Below, piece after piece: positions 24,522-36,057 of a stretch of DNA of 64,000 nucleotides. The notes under the pieces were generated by a model. It was given only the letters and a program-made list of their open reading frames with translations. It ran no database searches and was not told the origin of the DNA. The translations under genes and the position numbers were made by a program. Origin of the DNA: Ulota crispa (taxonomy: Eukaryota; Streptophyta; Bryopsida; Orthotrichales; Orthotrichaceae); NCBI GenBank assembly GCA_963920765.1, contig OY987244.1:30794358-30858357 (forward strand). The letters are read 5' to 3'. Numbering within the stretch: the stretch's first letter is position 1; the number at the start of each line of letters is the position of its first letter.

Positions 24522-25115
24522 GCGGTTCACACTCTGCTCCAAGTCCCATGGAGATTTTAGAAGTGGAGACTTAGCAATGACATTCACACTATGAGTCAAA
24601 AGTTGGTTGGGACTACATAACATTGTTAACCTTCACAGGGGGTCCTTTTTGCCCCCCCAATATGAGGATCCCAACGAATGGCATTAGTTGGCACTGGCCC
24701 TCACCAACTGGCTTTGAAGATTTACAACTAAATTCTCCCCTAGGTGTACAGGGGGAGGAATACAACCAGGTTAACAATGTTATGGAGGCAATTCACACAA
24801 TGTCCCAAGTCCCACATCTTGCCAACTAATTTCATCATTTAAGAATGAGTTAACTGTTACCTGGAGGCAACAACTTGATTCAAAGTAAAGTCTTATCGTA
24901 AACCATTTTATGCATGTATTCCTTTCTCCCCTATTGGTCCTATGCTAGAAGGACTCAGTGTATATCACCTTCCACATGTACCTTTCTCTCCTCTCCCTTT
25001 CTCCCCTATTGGTCCTATGCTAGGACTTAGTATATATAGCCTATCAAAATTGAAGAATGATTTTAAAATGGGACTTGTACTGAAGATTTAGCACGTGGAA
25101 CATTGTGTGAAACGC
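24522..25115. mobile_element. Family J element in intron 4 position of TIR copy 1
   Basis: Termini GGCGGTTCACAC and, inverted, GGCGTTTCACAC bound a 594-bp non-coding element with interior words CAAGTCCCA. Equivalent elements sit in the same intron of copy 2 (46,720-48,792) and copy 3 (62,824-63,880), so insertion predates the segmental duplication. Confidence 0.7.
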
Positions 25116-25351
25116 CACGTAAGGCAACCCACAATAACAAGTAGGAGAGTCTAAGAAAACGTACCTTGCAATAGCAAAATCATAGGATAAATCACTGTCA
25201 TATTCATCACTGCTTTCATCATCTTCACCATCTTCGCCACTAACACTCTTTTGCAACTGCACACTTCCCACCGGTTCTGCTAGGACCTAAAACCGCATTT
25301 TCTTAACTCTTAGTTAGGACCTTCAACGTATCCAAACACCATATTTGTTAA

Positions 25352-25592
25352 CCCCTAAGCGCCCAGCTCAAATTCATACAATGTTGAACCTCATTGCAAA
25401 CAACTTGGCACCCCAAGGTCAAAAACAACATTTGGGAGAGTTAGCTGTTGATATTACACAAAACTTAGAATTTCCAATTGTATGAAAAATTTGATAAGTT
25501 TTCATTGCACAAATTAAAAGATTATAACAGTCATAGATAAAAAATTGTCAAATATGGAGAGGCTAAATTTGAGGCGCTAGGACGCTCAGGGG
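25352..25592. mobile_element. TTAA-flanked element, 241 bp, in intron 2 of TIR copy 1
   Basis: Left end CCCCTAAGCGCCC, right end GGACGCTCAGGGG, with TTAA at 25,348-25,351 and 25,593-25,596. Non-coding. Belongs to the CCCCTAA/TTAA group. Confidence 0.8.
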
Positions 25593-25594
25593 TT

Positions 25595-25812
25595 AAATTG
25601 GAGAAAATGATACATTTTTGGGACTTCTGAATTTTTCATTTGTAAGAATATTTTGATAATTTAAAGTGAGTTTTATGATAATCTGTTCAACATCCTACAT
25701 CACTAATGTAAGCTCTTGAAGAAATCATCATAAAATGCACTTTTAACCACCAAATACTCTCAAAAATGCAAAATTCAGAAGTCCCAAAATGTACATTTTT
25801 TTCTCAATTTAA
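25595..25812. mobile_element. Family G foldback MITE, copy 1
   Basis: Inverted termini share GGGACTTCTGAATTTT and its complement, preceded by TTGGAGAAAATG-like ends. It abuts the TTAA element ending at 25,592. Related copies lie at 26,436-26,685 and 59,083-59,335. Confidence 0.7.
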
Positions 25813-26435
25813 CCAATATGGTACTTCCATTGCCGTTTGCAAGAAGGCTTATGTACAGCAGCCAACAAAGAATTCCTTTAACCATTGCAAAATCCAAAAG
25901 CTACATCATGAGCAAATACTAGCTTCCTTTGAAGTCACACAAATTAAAGAAAAAGAAAGACTGAACACGAAGTCTCAATCCAGAAATTTCACACACGGCA
26001 AGCTCTTGTAAAATTTTCTGTACGGATTTGCATATGAATTCCCTCTGTATTACTAGGGAAATGTGTGCGAGAGGAAAAAATCACAGATGAAATAAACAGA
26101 AATGTTTAACAACTCACAGGGAACACAACCGTGAAAAATTCCTCAAATGAGCCAGGAAAATTTGCAAAAGTTTGTCGTGACATACCAGTTGAACGGTCAG
26201 TTTGGTTCGTGATAGCAAGCCGCGGTTCAGGGTAACCCAGACGATTGTCATTATAAACTTTACGATTATTCGTGATGACCGCAGGTCCTGGACGACTAGG
26301 GAGTTGAACAGCAGCTTGGAGTGCAGCTCCCTGATCATGCACACAAAACAAAGACAAAACAAAACAAACAAACAAGTTAAAGGAAAATTAAAAGAACATA
26401 ATTTTTCTAGTAAATGAACTTCATTACAAAAAAAC

Positions 26436-26685
26436 GCAATATTTGTTAATTTGGGAAAACGCTTTCCTAAAATGGATTTTGGGATATTAAATATTGCGTT
26501 TGTGAGAATATTTTGGTGATTTCCAGTGATTTTTTGGATGATTCTTTCAAGGTATTCCATCATTGATGTAAGGTCTTAAAGAAATTATCAAAAGAGTTAT
26601 CCTAAGTCCCCTAAAAATTTGTGAGAATGAAAATTTCAGAAGTCCCAAAATCAAGGTTTTTTCCCAAATTAATGTATATATCACG
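26436..26685. mobile_element. Family G foldback MITE, copy 2, in intron 1 of TIR copy 1
   Basis: Starts GCAATATTTGTTAATTTGGG and ends in CCCAAATTAATGTATAT. The centre carries TGGATGATTCTTTCAAGG- and ATGTAAGGTCTT-like words shared with the copy at 59,083. The open minus-strand frame across it is accidental. Confidence 0.72.
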
Positions 26686-26822
26686 TTAAAGTTCCAAAAC
26701 ATACAAAACAGCTCTTGCAATTCAGCATTAGTAGGAATCAATACTTAAACTTCTACCCAAGCAGATAGAACTCTTGGACAACTCACATGTAATGTCTAGA
26801 GAAAAGATCAAAGTCAAGATAG

Positions 26823-27745
26823 AACCCTAAACGTCCAATTGATCATTTTCTAGTCGTTGCCCTTTTTTTCAAACTGTCTAAGATGAAAAATAACTTTTTT
26901 TGAAAAAATAAAAAATGTTTTCAATTTTTCATATAGGAAAGCAAGTCTACTTTCCAACCCAATTTGAATCATGTCAATTCAAGTTAAACTCCATCAAGGA
27001 GAATTCTTCAAAGACAAACACTTCAATATTTGCTAGTGTTATAAAATTTACTATTTTGGGAAACCAATGATGGTCTCTTCTTCAAAAAGAAAGTTTTTTT
27101 GACTTTCAAAATAAAATGTTAATTTGCAACTAATCATACAAAATTTTGTATTTCATAGATAAAATTTATAATTTTGATGAATATTAAATAGTGAATGCTT
27201 CTAAATTCATTAAATAAGAATCAAAAACTCTTTTTGAATGTTCAATTTTATGGATAATTACTAAACATCATGATTCTTGTTTTCTCTTTAGAAGCAACCT
27301 TCATCATAATTCCAAAAGTATAATTTTATAATGCATCTATGTTTTGCCCTTACCCCATGGGCGTTTTGTAATCCTATATTCATTAAATTGAGAGAATGGG
27401 AGCCTTTCAAAATAACCATGTTGATTTAGGTTGACGCTCAACTAAAAGTACTAATTTTTTTTAAATGAGGAATTTCATTAAAATGAGATTATGCATTTGA
27501 CTATTTAGCTCAAAATGAGCTAAATTGACCTAAAACCTTTCAATTTTAAGTTGAATTGACTTAAAACCTTGCAATTTTAAATCAAATTGACCTAAAACCT
27601 TTCAATTTTAGGTTGTATTTCCTTTAAATTTCAATCAAATTTCCTCATGAGAATCTCTCTAATAAAATAATAAAATGAAAAGAAGTATTAATATCTCTGA
27701 TTTCACTGAAAAACTCTCATTTTAATGAAAATAGGGTTTTAGGGG
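26823..27745. mobile_element. TTAA-type element, about 920 bp, in intron 1 of TIR copy 1
   Basis: The left end CCCTAAACGTCCAATTGA is a decayed CCCCTAAATGCCCAATTGA. The right end TTTTAGGGG is followed by TTAA (27,746-27,749). About 500 bp of the interior is collinear with the element at 53,323-54,373 (shared GACAAACACTTCAATATTTG). No transposase frame. Confidence 0.75.
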
Positions 27746-28380
27746 TTAACACAGTGTTCACTACGACAGAAATGAAAAAGAGTTGTGAAAGCATTGATCA
27801 CCTTGTTGGCGCCTGGATCCATCTCCTTATTAAACTTTTCACCCAGATACTGCGCTACCGTCTGCAGAAACAGCTTTACGTCATTTCTGTACTTTTGGGG
27901 TTCATACATCATACCGCGCCGCCCAGTTAGTTTGGAAACAGCTTCCAACCACAGCCAAGGCTGGACCCGGCTTGGCCTATTGCAGTGATTAGTGTTGGAC
28001 ATAATATCATCTCTTTCCCAACTACTCCACAAATGCCTCCAGCTTTCATCGCTGATGCATTCCCTCACATGCTCAGGCTTGAGCGCTAAGAAAACAGGCT
28101 AGATGCGCCACGCTCCTCCGCCGTGTCCCACGTAACTGGCAGCCAGCTCCATCATGGGTGACTTGGACCCCGTGAAATTCGCCTCCTATAGCACCGCCAC
28201 AAATGTCCCGCACGTCTGTGCCTCTCCCACAAACCTCGGGCTGATGCGGTCACCAAAGCCTATGGAGTCCTTGTCATAGAAAAGCGTCTAGGTCGGAAAT
28301 AGTTGTCTCAATGCCTCGTAGAGATACATCTCCACGATATGCCTGTCGTCGCCACTGAAGCTCAAAAATATATCATACAT

Positions 28381-29160
28381 TGTGCCAGGAATTCGAAACT
28401 GCTGCACGGCACACTGAGATAACTGAATCGAACGTTAGTACTCACCCCGGATCACGTCAAGATTGTTGCAGAAAAGGTTTGAATAGAACATTAGGAGTTT
28501 GCTAGGTTTTATCCCTTATGGTTAGGTGAGGGATGAGACCTTGAGAGAGCATGTAGATGAGAGTGTTCGTGAACACTCATGTCCCTTTCATTTGTATGTT
28601 ACGCATTTGAGGAATCCTAAATGTACCTTTGCTCTCCTATCTTCCCTATATTCTAATAGCCAAAACCTCCGGCTAGCGCTCTAGTATAGTCGATCGACAA
28701 CACATCCAACAAAACCAGGAAACTCACGATTTTCTGAGCATACATCAGGAACATACTAGCACACCGCACACAACCTCAACATCGTGCAAGCAGATCTAAC
28801 CCCCGATGTACGCAAACCCTGCAACAGTGGGGTCAGCAAATTGAAAGCTACTGTAGATACAGCATTGATCGGCGCAGGTTGTGATCATGATCTTACACTG
28901 TCTTAAGCGAGCATCAGGTAGCCTTCCTCCGCCCTCGATTCAGTTCGAGCTCGGTAGCGCCATCGCCAGGCCGCCAGACCTCCAGATCTCGACGAACAGC
29001 AGAAGTGAGGCGGTCGGAGAGGCGGTCGGAGAGGAGAGCTTGAACGTCGGTAACGGTGGTAGCCAATATCGCACTCTAGCAACTTACTGTGCAGTGCCAA
29101 TAACCGTGCAACCATGCAACCATGCAACCGTGCAACCGTGCAACCGTGCACTCTTCGGAG
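28381..29160 (-). promoter_or_regulatory. 5' flank of TIR copy 1, conserved with copy 2
   Basis: Blocks such as TTGATCGGCGCAGGTTGTGA (about 28,866) and GGCTAGCGCTCTAG match the 5' flank of copy 2 (52,069-52,730), so the promoter region was duplicated with the gene. Here about 200 bp of unrelated sequence (28,450-28,660) interrupts it. No core promoter element is certain. Confidence 0.5.
29104..29153. repeat. GCAACCRT octamer microsatellite
   Basis: About six 8-bp units (GCAACCAT or GCAACCGT) sit in the 5' flank of TIR copy 1. The array is absent from copy 2. Confidence 0.85.
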
Positions 29161-29439
29161 CATCTCGTTGACTTTCATTCATCCGATCTGTTTGACATTT
29201 ATTTCATCCGTCCGATCTCCTTTCCTTTGCTTATCTCAGCCGTCCAAGATTACCGATCCTGAACCTGCTTCGTTGAATGATTTTGGCTGTTCACAGATTG
29301 TTGCTTTCAAAGCTCCGACAATGGCGTGCACACACTTGCGAGCAGCGGCTATGGCACTCTGAATCCGTTGCACAGCTTGTAGAGCCTGCTACTCTGCTTG
29401 CGTACCTCCTCTTTTTGATTTGTGCATGAGGTTACTGGT

Positions 29440-29760
29440 CTGAGACTGATCTACTGCTTATTTAGTACCGACAAAACTGCTCCACATCGAGTTTTTTGGT
29501 ATCAGAGTGATACTGATGTGCTGCTCATGTTGTACTGACGAATCTAGTCCACATCGAGTGTCCTTGCCGACCAGGTATAGAAATTGTGTGTTTGTTAAAA
29601 AGTCTGATAAATGTAGAGGGCGTTGGCCTGGTTGGGGTATCCTGAACGGACCAGCCGGAGGTCCGGACAAGACCCTTCGGACTTCTCATTAACCCCGTGC
29701 TCCAATTGCACTATTTGAGTGGCTCTCCTGATCCGAACCAGCGTACGGGGAGTGCCGAGG
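29440..29760 (+). other. Possible LTR remnant or snRNA-type promoter motif
   Basis: TGGTATCAGAGTGA at about 29,501 resembles the initiator-Met tRNA primer binding site used by plant LTR retrotransposons. TCCACATCGAG appears twice (about 29,480 and 29,551); it resembles retrotransposon LTR ends and also the plant snRNA upstream element RTCCCACATCG, with TATA following the second at about 29,576. No retrotransposon proteins and no recognised snRNA follow, so this remains open. Confidence 0.25.
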
Positions 29761-30105
29761 TTTAGTTACTAGCTAGTTGGTTGATTTAGTTGGTTGATTT
29801 TGAGAAGTGCCAAATGGAATTTAAAAGTTCAGGAAAAATATTGATCGAGGAAGAAAAGATAATATTTTTATTTCTATATGTTTAATTAGGAGTATATTTT
29901 AGATAATTGGTTGGCCCAAGAGAATGCAAGATATTAGTGTATTAAGCTAAAAAATTTCCTAGACAAATTTTGTACATGAATCTTCCAAGAGAATGATTGC
30001 ATAATCTATTAACATGGTAGTGGGCATAAACATGGTAGTGGGTGTGGTTGCCACTACCCTTTGACAGACCATGCCAAAACCAAGTAAGTGTTGGGATGAA
30101 TAAAT

Positions 30106-30508
30106 TTAGGGTCTTGATATTGCCAACCCCTTTTCAATATTGCCACCCCACTTGAAATGTAATTTCTTGTTGAACTTTTATTACACCACCACTTTTTTTT
30201 AATGTATTTTTGCTTTAAGTAATTGAAAAGTATTATATTTCTAATTTCAAATTCAAATACTCCAATTTTTTTGAATATAGCCTTAGAATGAGATGTGAAA
30301 CAAATTTTTTGATCCAAATAAAAAACATCAACATCAAATTCTCACATTTCATGCTCAAAGCACATTTTGAGGTGTGGCATTAGAAATTTGATGTATGTCT
30401 TTAACAATTCCTCTTATGTATTATAATGTGAAAATACCTATACCTAGTGGAATCCCTACAAGTGAGGTGGCAATATCAAAAGGGAAGGTGGCAATATTAA
30501 GACCCTAA
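30106..30508. mobile_element. Foldback MITE, family L, copy 2
   Basis: The 403-bp element starts TTAGGGTCTTGATATTGCC and ends GGCAATATTAAGACCCTAA. Interior words (GAATATAGCCTTAGAATG, AAATAAAAAACATCAA) match the copy at 177-580 in reverse. Non-coding. Confidence 0.82.
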
Positions 30509-31059
30509 GTTTAATACACACTCTCAAAAACAATGATAGAATTTTGTCTTATTACAAATTGTTCACTAAGGACATCCTCAATTCAGAGCTTGCATAATTG
30601 GGCTTGGCTAACGGCTATTATTGAGCTTTGTTGCATGGCCTTGACCAACACATGCAACACACCAACTCCAACCCAATGCACATTGATAATGAGAAATGTA
30701 AAATTAGTTTTGTCAAACTCTTGTCGAGTTTCTCTAACAAGATCTCTATTATTTTCTGCCTTGCAAAGTAGTTATTATTTTTCTAACAATAATATTTAGA
30801 GCAATTTGAAGGACACTTGAAGGCCGCTGAAACTACCAGATGTGGAGCTGTGGGCTAGGTTCTTGCTATCCCCTCTAAGTAAAACGTCCCACTTACAACC
30901 ATTACAAGATACATTGGATTAGATTTGCAATTTGCAAACTAAGACCCACAGTGAGAGTGCCGTTACAGAGTCGATATCCCTACTGGATGCTGGATTGAGG
31001 ATGCTCTTACAGTTTTGAGTTTCTGCGGCCTTAGGAGTTTAAAACTTCAAGTCCCAACT

Positions 31060-31780
31060 GCACAACCCTACGTAACTCTTCTCAAGTCACTACCTCTGTT
31101 CTACATCCAGAGTGCATCGGAACTTTGAACAAGTTATATGGTTGCAAGGACTTGGACAGATCTGAACTGCTTATTTCCAGCGATTTACTACGTATCTAAA
31201 CCACTGTAATCAAAAACGAAAATCATCTATATAATTGCTCATGATCTCAAAGTTTAATTTGGGAAAGAGAGTATTTAAAATAATCGAAAGCACAAAAACT
31301 ACCTCATTTTCCAACATAGACGTTACATCATAAATAATCAATAAATTCTCGTATTAAAGTCAATGTCAAATTTCTATGCAAGAAGGCTTTGGAAAACAAC
31401 ACCAAAGGAATCTTACTCCAATTTTTTTCAAAAAGCACAGGTACAAGTGGATGTAGACAACAACTTCGACCCTAACTTTAAGATCACTCTGCATATCATC
31501 AAATTCTATTATTACCGTGACCTCGCTCACATGCTAAATATGTGTGTTCCAAACCAGTTCACATTCAAGCATCCTTATCAAGGATTAGTGTGTGATCAAT
31601 GAGCAGGGAGATTCGAAAAACAATAGAGAGTCAGCCGTATGAAATGTCCAGGCAAAAATCGGCTAGATTTTCAGGAAATGTATAAAGGAAATCTCAAATT
31701 TATAATACAAGCGTATGAACAATATCTGGTGCATGCACTGAAAAACTGGTTGAAACTGAGAAATGGAGGGTACTGAGGAA
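31060..31780 (+). pseudogene. 3'-flank module of TIR duplication, separate fragment
   Basis: Homologous to 22,600-23,200 and 62,120-62,520. Here the unknown frame is open for 79 codons (31,363-31,602; starts MSNFYARRLWKTT, contains DLAHMLNMC and FTFKHPYQ). It carries the empty TTAA site (31,478-31,481) for the 80-bp element. The downstream 31,610-31,780 still resembles the region before the TIR copy 1 stop codon, but no TIR gene follows. Confidence 0.5.
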
Positions 31781-31880
31781 GCTCAAATAGTCGGACCTGG
31801 ACCCGGTGGCTTCCTTCCATACGGGCTTCCATAGCATAGGCCCAGGAAGATTACGCTGCGTTAGATGGGGCTAATGCAGT

Positions 31881-32107
31881 GAGAGTTAGAGCCGGATTCC
31901 ATTGGGACCTGGAGGGGTCCAAGCTTAAACCTCCAGCCTTCAGGTCCAGCAAAAGTTGACTACATTTCTGGACTTTCTAGGCTCTTGATTGGAGCTTACT
32001 TTAGAAAATGTAGTTGTGAAAATTTCAGAGTTTTTCTTTTCTCTGCATGTGGGCAACCTGGATGTCTAGTTCAATTCCGGTCCCTAATGGAATCCGGCTC
32101 TTAGCCC
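31881..32107. mobile_element. Foldback MITE with TTAGAGCCGGATTCC ends
   Basis: Left TTAGAGCCGGATTCCATTGG and right CCTAATGGAATCCGGCTCTTA are near-perfect inverses about 220 bp apart. A second small hairpin with GGGCTAATG/CATTAGCCC lies to its right (about 32,198-32,275). Confidence 0.7.
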
Positions 32108-32548
32108 CCCACATTAGTCCCCACTTACTCAGAGTTTGAAAAATCCAAAAGTTTCTTTGTAAATTGAAGATTAACCCCCTTTTTGGTTCATATTGGCCGG
32201 GCTAATGTACACTACTTTAGACCTAGTTAATGTGCTACATTTTAACCAGGACTAATAGTGGTTGCATTAGCCCTAAGTAATGCTTCCTTTGTTGGCCAAG
32301 GCTAATCCTTTGTGGGGAGATGAAAGGGAACGCTTTATTCTAGTCCAATAGCTTTTAGTGGTACTAATGCGTTTCTTCACCCAATAATGTTGCGGCAGCT
32401 GAACCATGCTAAGGAACCAATCACACTAGGCAAAGAATTTAATAATATATTATTAAAATAAAATTGAAAGGTGCTACAAAAAAGTATACATTCATTGGTA
32501 ATTCTAGAACTATTACTACCTGCTAAAATCACTGTCACTCCAAACTTC

Positions 32549-32938
32549 TCATTCTACAATCTCTTCAGCTCCTCTATGATGTGGCAAACATAGGTAACCC
32601 ACACATCTGGCTTCAATCGCAGCCAAAGCCTTTGTACAAGGCAAGCTGCACAAACGCACCAAGGGAGTTAGGCAACAGTAGAGTTGTCGGTTGAGAACTC
32701 TAGCCGTCTGCTCCCATTTTGTCAATGGAGGTATCTCCATTGTGTCTATCTTGTAGTTTGCAGAGGAGATTGGGAAGAGAGCCTCAAAGGAGAGAAGGTC
32801 CAACCCTTCATCGCAAGTGCCGAGCAAGAGAAGTTTTGGATTGTGTCTAATGTTAGGCACACATTTCTTGTTGTGCAGGTCCTCACCATCTGAGTCCTCT
32901 TCTAAGGAAGAGCCTTTTGGGAGGCCTTTCCAGAACAT
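32549..32938 (-). other. Open frame of 129 codons, unassigned
   Basis: The frame starts MFWKGLPKGSS, has an acidic patch EEDSDGED near residue 14, and ends EEIVE. I do not recognise it. It lies 0.5 kb downstream of the DUF21/CBS pseudogene on the same strand but does not match the tail of that family. It may be an exon of a lost gene or chance. Confidence 0.25.
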
Positions 32939-33405
32939 TTCTTCAACATGAGGTTTGCAAGCAAGGTCAAGGGTTCAGTTCCAATGCAAACAACTGCTTT
33001 GAATTACACTCATCAAACAAATCCAAAAGGAAACCGAAGTTTCACAAATTGAACTATCCAGCTTGAAATTATAAACGTACCTATCAATATGTAAAGCTCA
33101 AGGAAAACTCCTCTAAGACTCCTCCCGACTTTGAGTGGTAGCTTCCATCTTTCAAAAAGCATAGATCCTACCTTTTAAGCGTTTCTAGCCAAAATCTGCA
33201 TGCCAATAGCAAGCAAAGTTCAGCAAAAATAAAAACCAACCCGTAAACATACTTAAAAGCTATTGCAATTTCCAATGTAAGTGATCATATCATACAAAAA
33301 ATGTACATGTCAGGTAGGGCTCAACTTTACATCATCAGAGTAAACAGAGGAGAAAGAAATTGGGACAAAAGATATTTTGCACATGAAGTACCCAAAATTA
33401 AAAGG

Positions 33406-33428
33406 AAAAAAAAAAAAAAAAAAAAAAA
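33406..33428. repeat. Poly(A) run, 23 bases
   Basis: A pure A tract directly downstream of the last recognisable exon of the DUF21/CBS pseudogene. That pseudogene is antisense to this strand and still has introns, so the run is not a retrocopy tail. Confidence 0.9.
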
Positions 33429-33455
33429 CATGAAACCTTGTTTGAGCTTCCTTAG

Positions 33456-35660
33456 TTCATTAGAGTTGAGTGAGGAACTTTACATTTAGGCTGCATTTTT
33501 GGAAATTCTCTTTCTCCTTCTCTTGGCGCTCTTCTTGATGCTCACCCTAATGCTCTCCGCCGCATCGATCTTCTTTAGAATTTGCCTTTTGAAGCGTGAT
33601 TTTTGTACTCACCCTTGTGCAAGGAATGTAGCCAAACGCTTTGCATATAAAACCTGATACAATCTTGTACTGATTCAAACCCTACCACGCACCCCATTAC
33701 AAACTCACACAATTTGTAAACATTGCTGTCCATTGTAATATGCCATGTAAGTCAGTTTTAAACCTAAACCCCCTGCAAGTTCTCAAAGGTTTTCTTTTTT
33801 ATCTCTTCTTCTGTTCAAAACCCCCAGAGACAACAAAACACACAAAAAACGGTAATGCACACTCAAGAAATTGCTTCAGTTGTTTATAGTGTCAATTTTT
33901 ACAAAACTCCAAACCTTACGCACTTTAATGAATTTCTTTAATAAGTTTGAAAGAAGAAAAAAATTTAGCAGAGAGCAAGGTTTTGGCGCTATGGGAAAAC
34001 CATAGTTGAACGTACAGAAAGTTGACAAAAAATAGTGACCTAATCTACAGATGCTGAAGATTAGGTCACTATTTTTTGTCAACTTTTTGTACATTCAACT
34101 ATGGTTTTCCCGTAGCGCCAATAACCAACCTCAGAATCATGTTCATCAGAAATCTTGCCAACAATTGCTTTTACTACATCTTTGAGCGTAGCAACTTGAA
34201 CATACAAAACCTCTTTTTATAAGAATTCAAATACTAATTACAAAAAGCTAAGCATAATTATTTTAGTTTTTGTACAAAAAGCTACTCACATAATAAAAAC
34301 AACAATTTATGTATTCAACACACCCTTTTATAAGAGCCTTATCCCAACTATGCCACCGTATTCATTGAGCACAATTGCCATATGCACTTTCCGCATCCTC
34401 AACTTCCTTAAAAAATTCCACACCGACATAGAGTTTGCGTCACCAAATTAAACTTAGGAACATATAACCTAGAAATCGTAATAACAAACACCTTGGTTGC
34501 CCATCAGAAGAAAACATACATCACCACAGCCCGCAGCAAAAGAATCAATTATTTGTCGGAAATTATTTTCTCACCTGGAATGAAGTAAGCTGTCTATGGG
34601 CAATGTATCTAACATTCATCATTTGCAACAATTCTACGTGCAAACCAAAAAAATGTCAACTTTCCGTCAACGCATACTAAAGGTCTCAAAGAAACACGCT
34701 TTAAGAGCATTACCAAGTAAAAGAGACTGAGTACATATTCAAATACCAGGAAGCTTTACCTGCTCCACGTAATCAAGCATGTCCATGGCATAACCAATGC
34801 CAAGAATGTTGTCAATATGCCGTTCAAAAAGGGGTATCTTGAGTCAAACATCATACGAGAGAAATCATTCCACGTGACAACTTATACAAAGCACATCTTC
34901 AGACTCAAAAAATGTATAAACTGAGCTTCTATATCTACAAAGGTCCAAATACAGCATTGAATAAGCTTTAAGGAAAGTACCTAAACATGTCAACAATAAA
35001 AAGAAACCATACCTTTTTTACTGAATAATAGAATGTGTAGTGAAAGTCACTATAATAGAACATTAACTCCTGAAGAGACTTTCAATTTTTAGCTTGGAAT
35101 CAAACACAATACCACGTGAACACCTTGAGTACTGATGCTTGACCCACAGGTTGCAAAATTCCAGCAAAGTTGCAGCAAAATCGATGGCAATAGCATCTCC
35201 CAAACGTGTCATCACTTCACGGACATAGGTGTCTTTGATTTCAAGCATGTTCTCTATCATGTCCATAAATGTTCAGACGTAATAAGTTATTCGGCTTAGT
35301 CCTGTATAACATCCCATTAAAGTATGTTATCCATAGAATTGTGAAAAATTGCCTTAGCAAATAGTCCAAGTAGCTGTTCTCTAACCGTTCAAATTCAGGA
35401 AGATACTATGCTGTAACTCTCCATCACATACAAAACTTAATGTATATATAATGAAGACTGTTTTCACAAACTCTTGATATCTGCAACAATTGGGAGTGAT
35501 GTATCTCATTTTTGGAAGACATGCTTTAGCAAAAGTCTCACAAACACAACAGGAACACAAATACATGCTGTGATATACCTGCTCCTCCTCTTCAATGGCT
35601 CCACTAAGCTCAGCTCCTCGCAACATGAGCTTCAGTTCCTCTTCTCTCACAAAATACTTC
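33456..35660 (-). pseudogene. DUF21/CBS-domain (CorC/CNNM-like) protein, decayed C-terminal part
   Basis: Six exon remnants match plant chloroplast-targeted DUF21/CBS transporter-like proteins in order: 35660-35579 (EEELKLMLRGAELSG), 35263-35124 (DMIENMLEIKDTYVREVMT), 34837-34760 (DNILGIGYAMDMLDYVEQ), about 34438-34340 (RKVHMAIVLNEYGG), 34194-34130 (LKDVVKAIVGKISDEHDSE) and about 33680-33456 (KIVSGFICKAFGYIP). Introns are retained, so it is a decayed duplicate, not a retrocopy. Damage: the 35,263 acceptor is lost, the 35,124/34,837 junction is off by one base, an in-frame TAG follows CGGEH near 33,550, and the N-terminal DUF21 membrane part was not found. Family members are thought to transport Mg2+ or Co2+; this copy is surely non-functional. 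Confidence 0.85.
33983..34121. mobile_element. Short foldback MITE in the DUF21/CBS pseudogene
   Basis: Arms of about 60 bp starting TTGGCGCTATGGGAAAACC pair nearly perfectly around a loop near 34,052. It lies a few bases beyond the donor of the 34,194-34,130 exon. Confidence 0.82.
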
Positions 35661-35728
35661 CTAAAACCAAAGAAACAATACTAATTTATCTCCGCCCTAG
35701 CAACATTTGGGACAACGTCTACAAACAC

Positions 35729-36057
35729 TAATGTAGGAGGCTCATAAACCAACCATCTAAGGGCTGAAACTGAATATTGGGAAGTAGAAATTCTTGAAGT
35801 ATTTTTCAATAAAATTTCCTTGAAAGACAAGAAGAATTGACATCTAACTCAAATTGTTTCATATTTTTTGGAATTTTGTAGAATTAGTTATGAAATTTAG
35901 AAGTGGAAAGATCTTAGGGCTCTAAAATAGTGCACCTCCTCAAATGTACGTCTGCTATACATTATGGAAATCTATGAAAAAATACATGTACAAATTGAAA
36001 ACATTTTGGAGGGTGAGCGATTTTAGAGCCTGGACGGTTTTTGAGCCTTCTACCTTA
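35729..36057 (-). mobile_element. TAAGGTA-ended MITE, family B, copy 2
   Basis: Reverse copy of 6,105-6,434 and 60,380-60,710. Shared words: GGAGGCTCATAAACCAACCA, GCACCTCCTCAAATGTACGT. Right end CTTCTACCTTA. Confidence 0.82.

Larger units (their letters stand above)
24157..28380 (-). pseudogene. TIR-domain gene, copy 1, three in-frame TAG codons, exon 4 lost
   Basis: By analogy with the intact copy at 45.6-52.1 kb, exons are 28380-27802 (TIR), 26330-26186, 25276-25165 and 24370-24157. The TIR exon starts MYDIFLSFSGDDRH and keeps YDKDSI and SPMMEL, including the candidate catalytic Glu. TAG codons stand at codons 31 (28,290-28,288), 65 (28,188-28,186) and 94 (28,101-28,099); there is no frameshift in 350 codons. 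Exon 3 needs an acceptor 10 bp inside the one used by copy 2. The 51-bp exon 4 is missing, but because it is a multiple of three the frame continues into exon 5, which encodes a Ser/Pro tail of 15-residue repeats. Most likely a pseudogene; expression through stop readthrough or use of a later start is unproven. Confidence 0.85.

Noticed and set aside
26114..26563. A 149-codon minus-strand open frame
   Set aside because: It runs through a family G MITE, an intron border and TIR exon 2 in the wrong frame; exon 2 of the TIR gene explains the conserved part.
33406..33428. Poly(A) tail of a retrocopy of the DUF21/CBS gene
   Set aside because: The pseudogene keeps introns and lies on the opposite strand, so the A run is not its tail.
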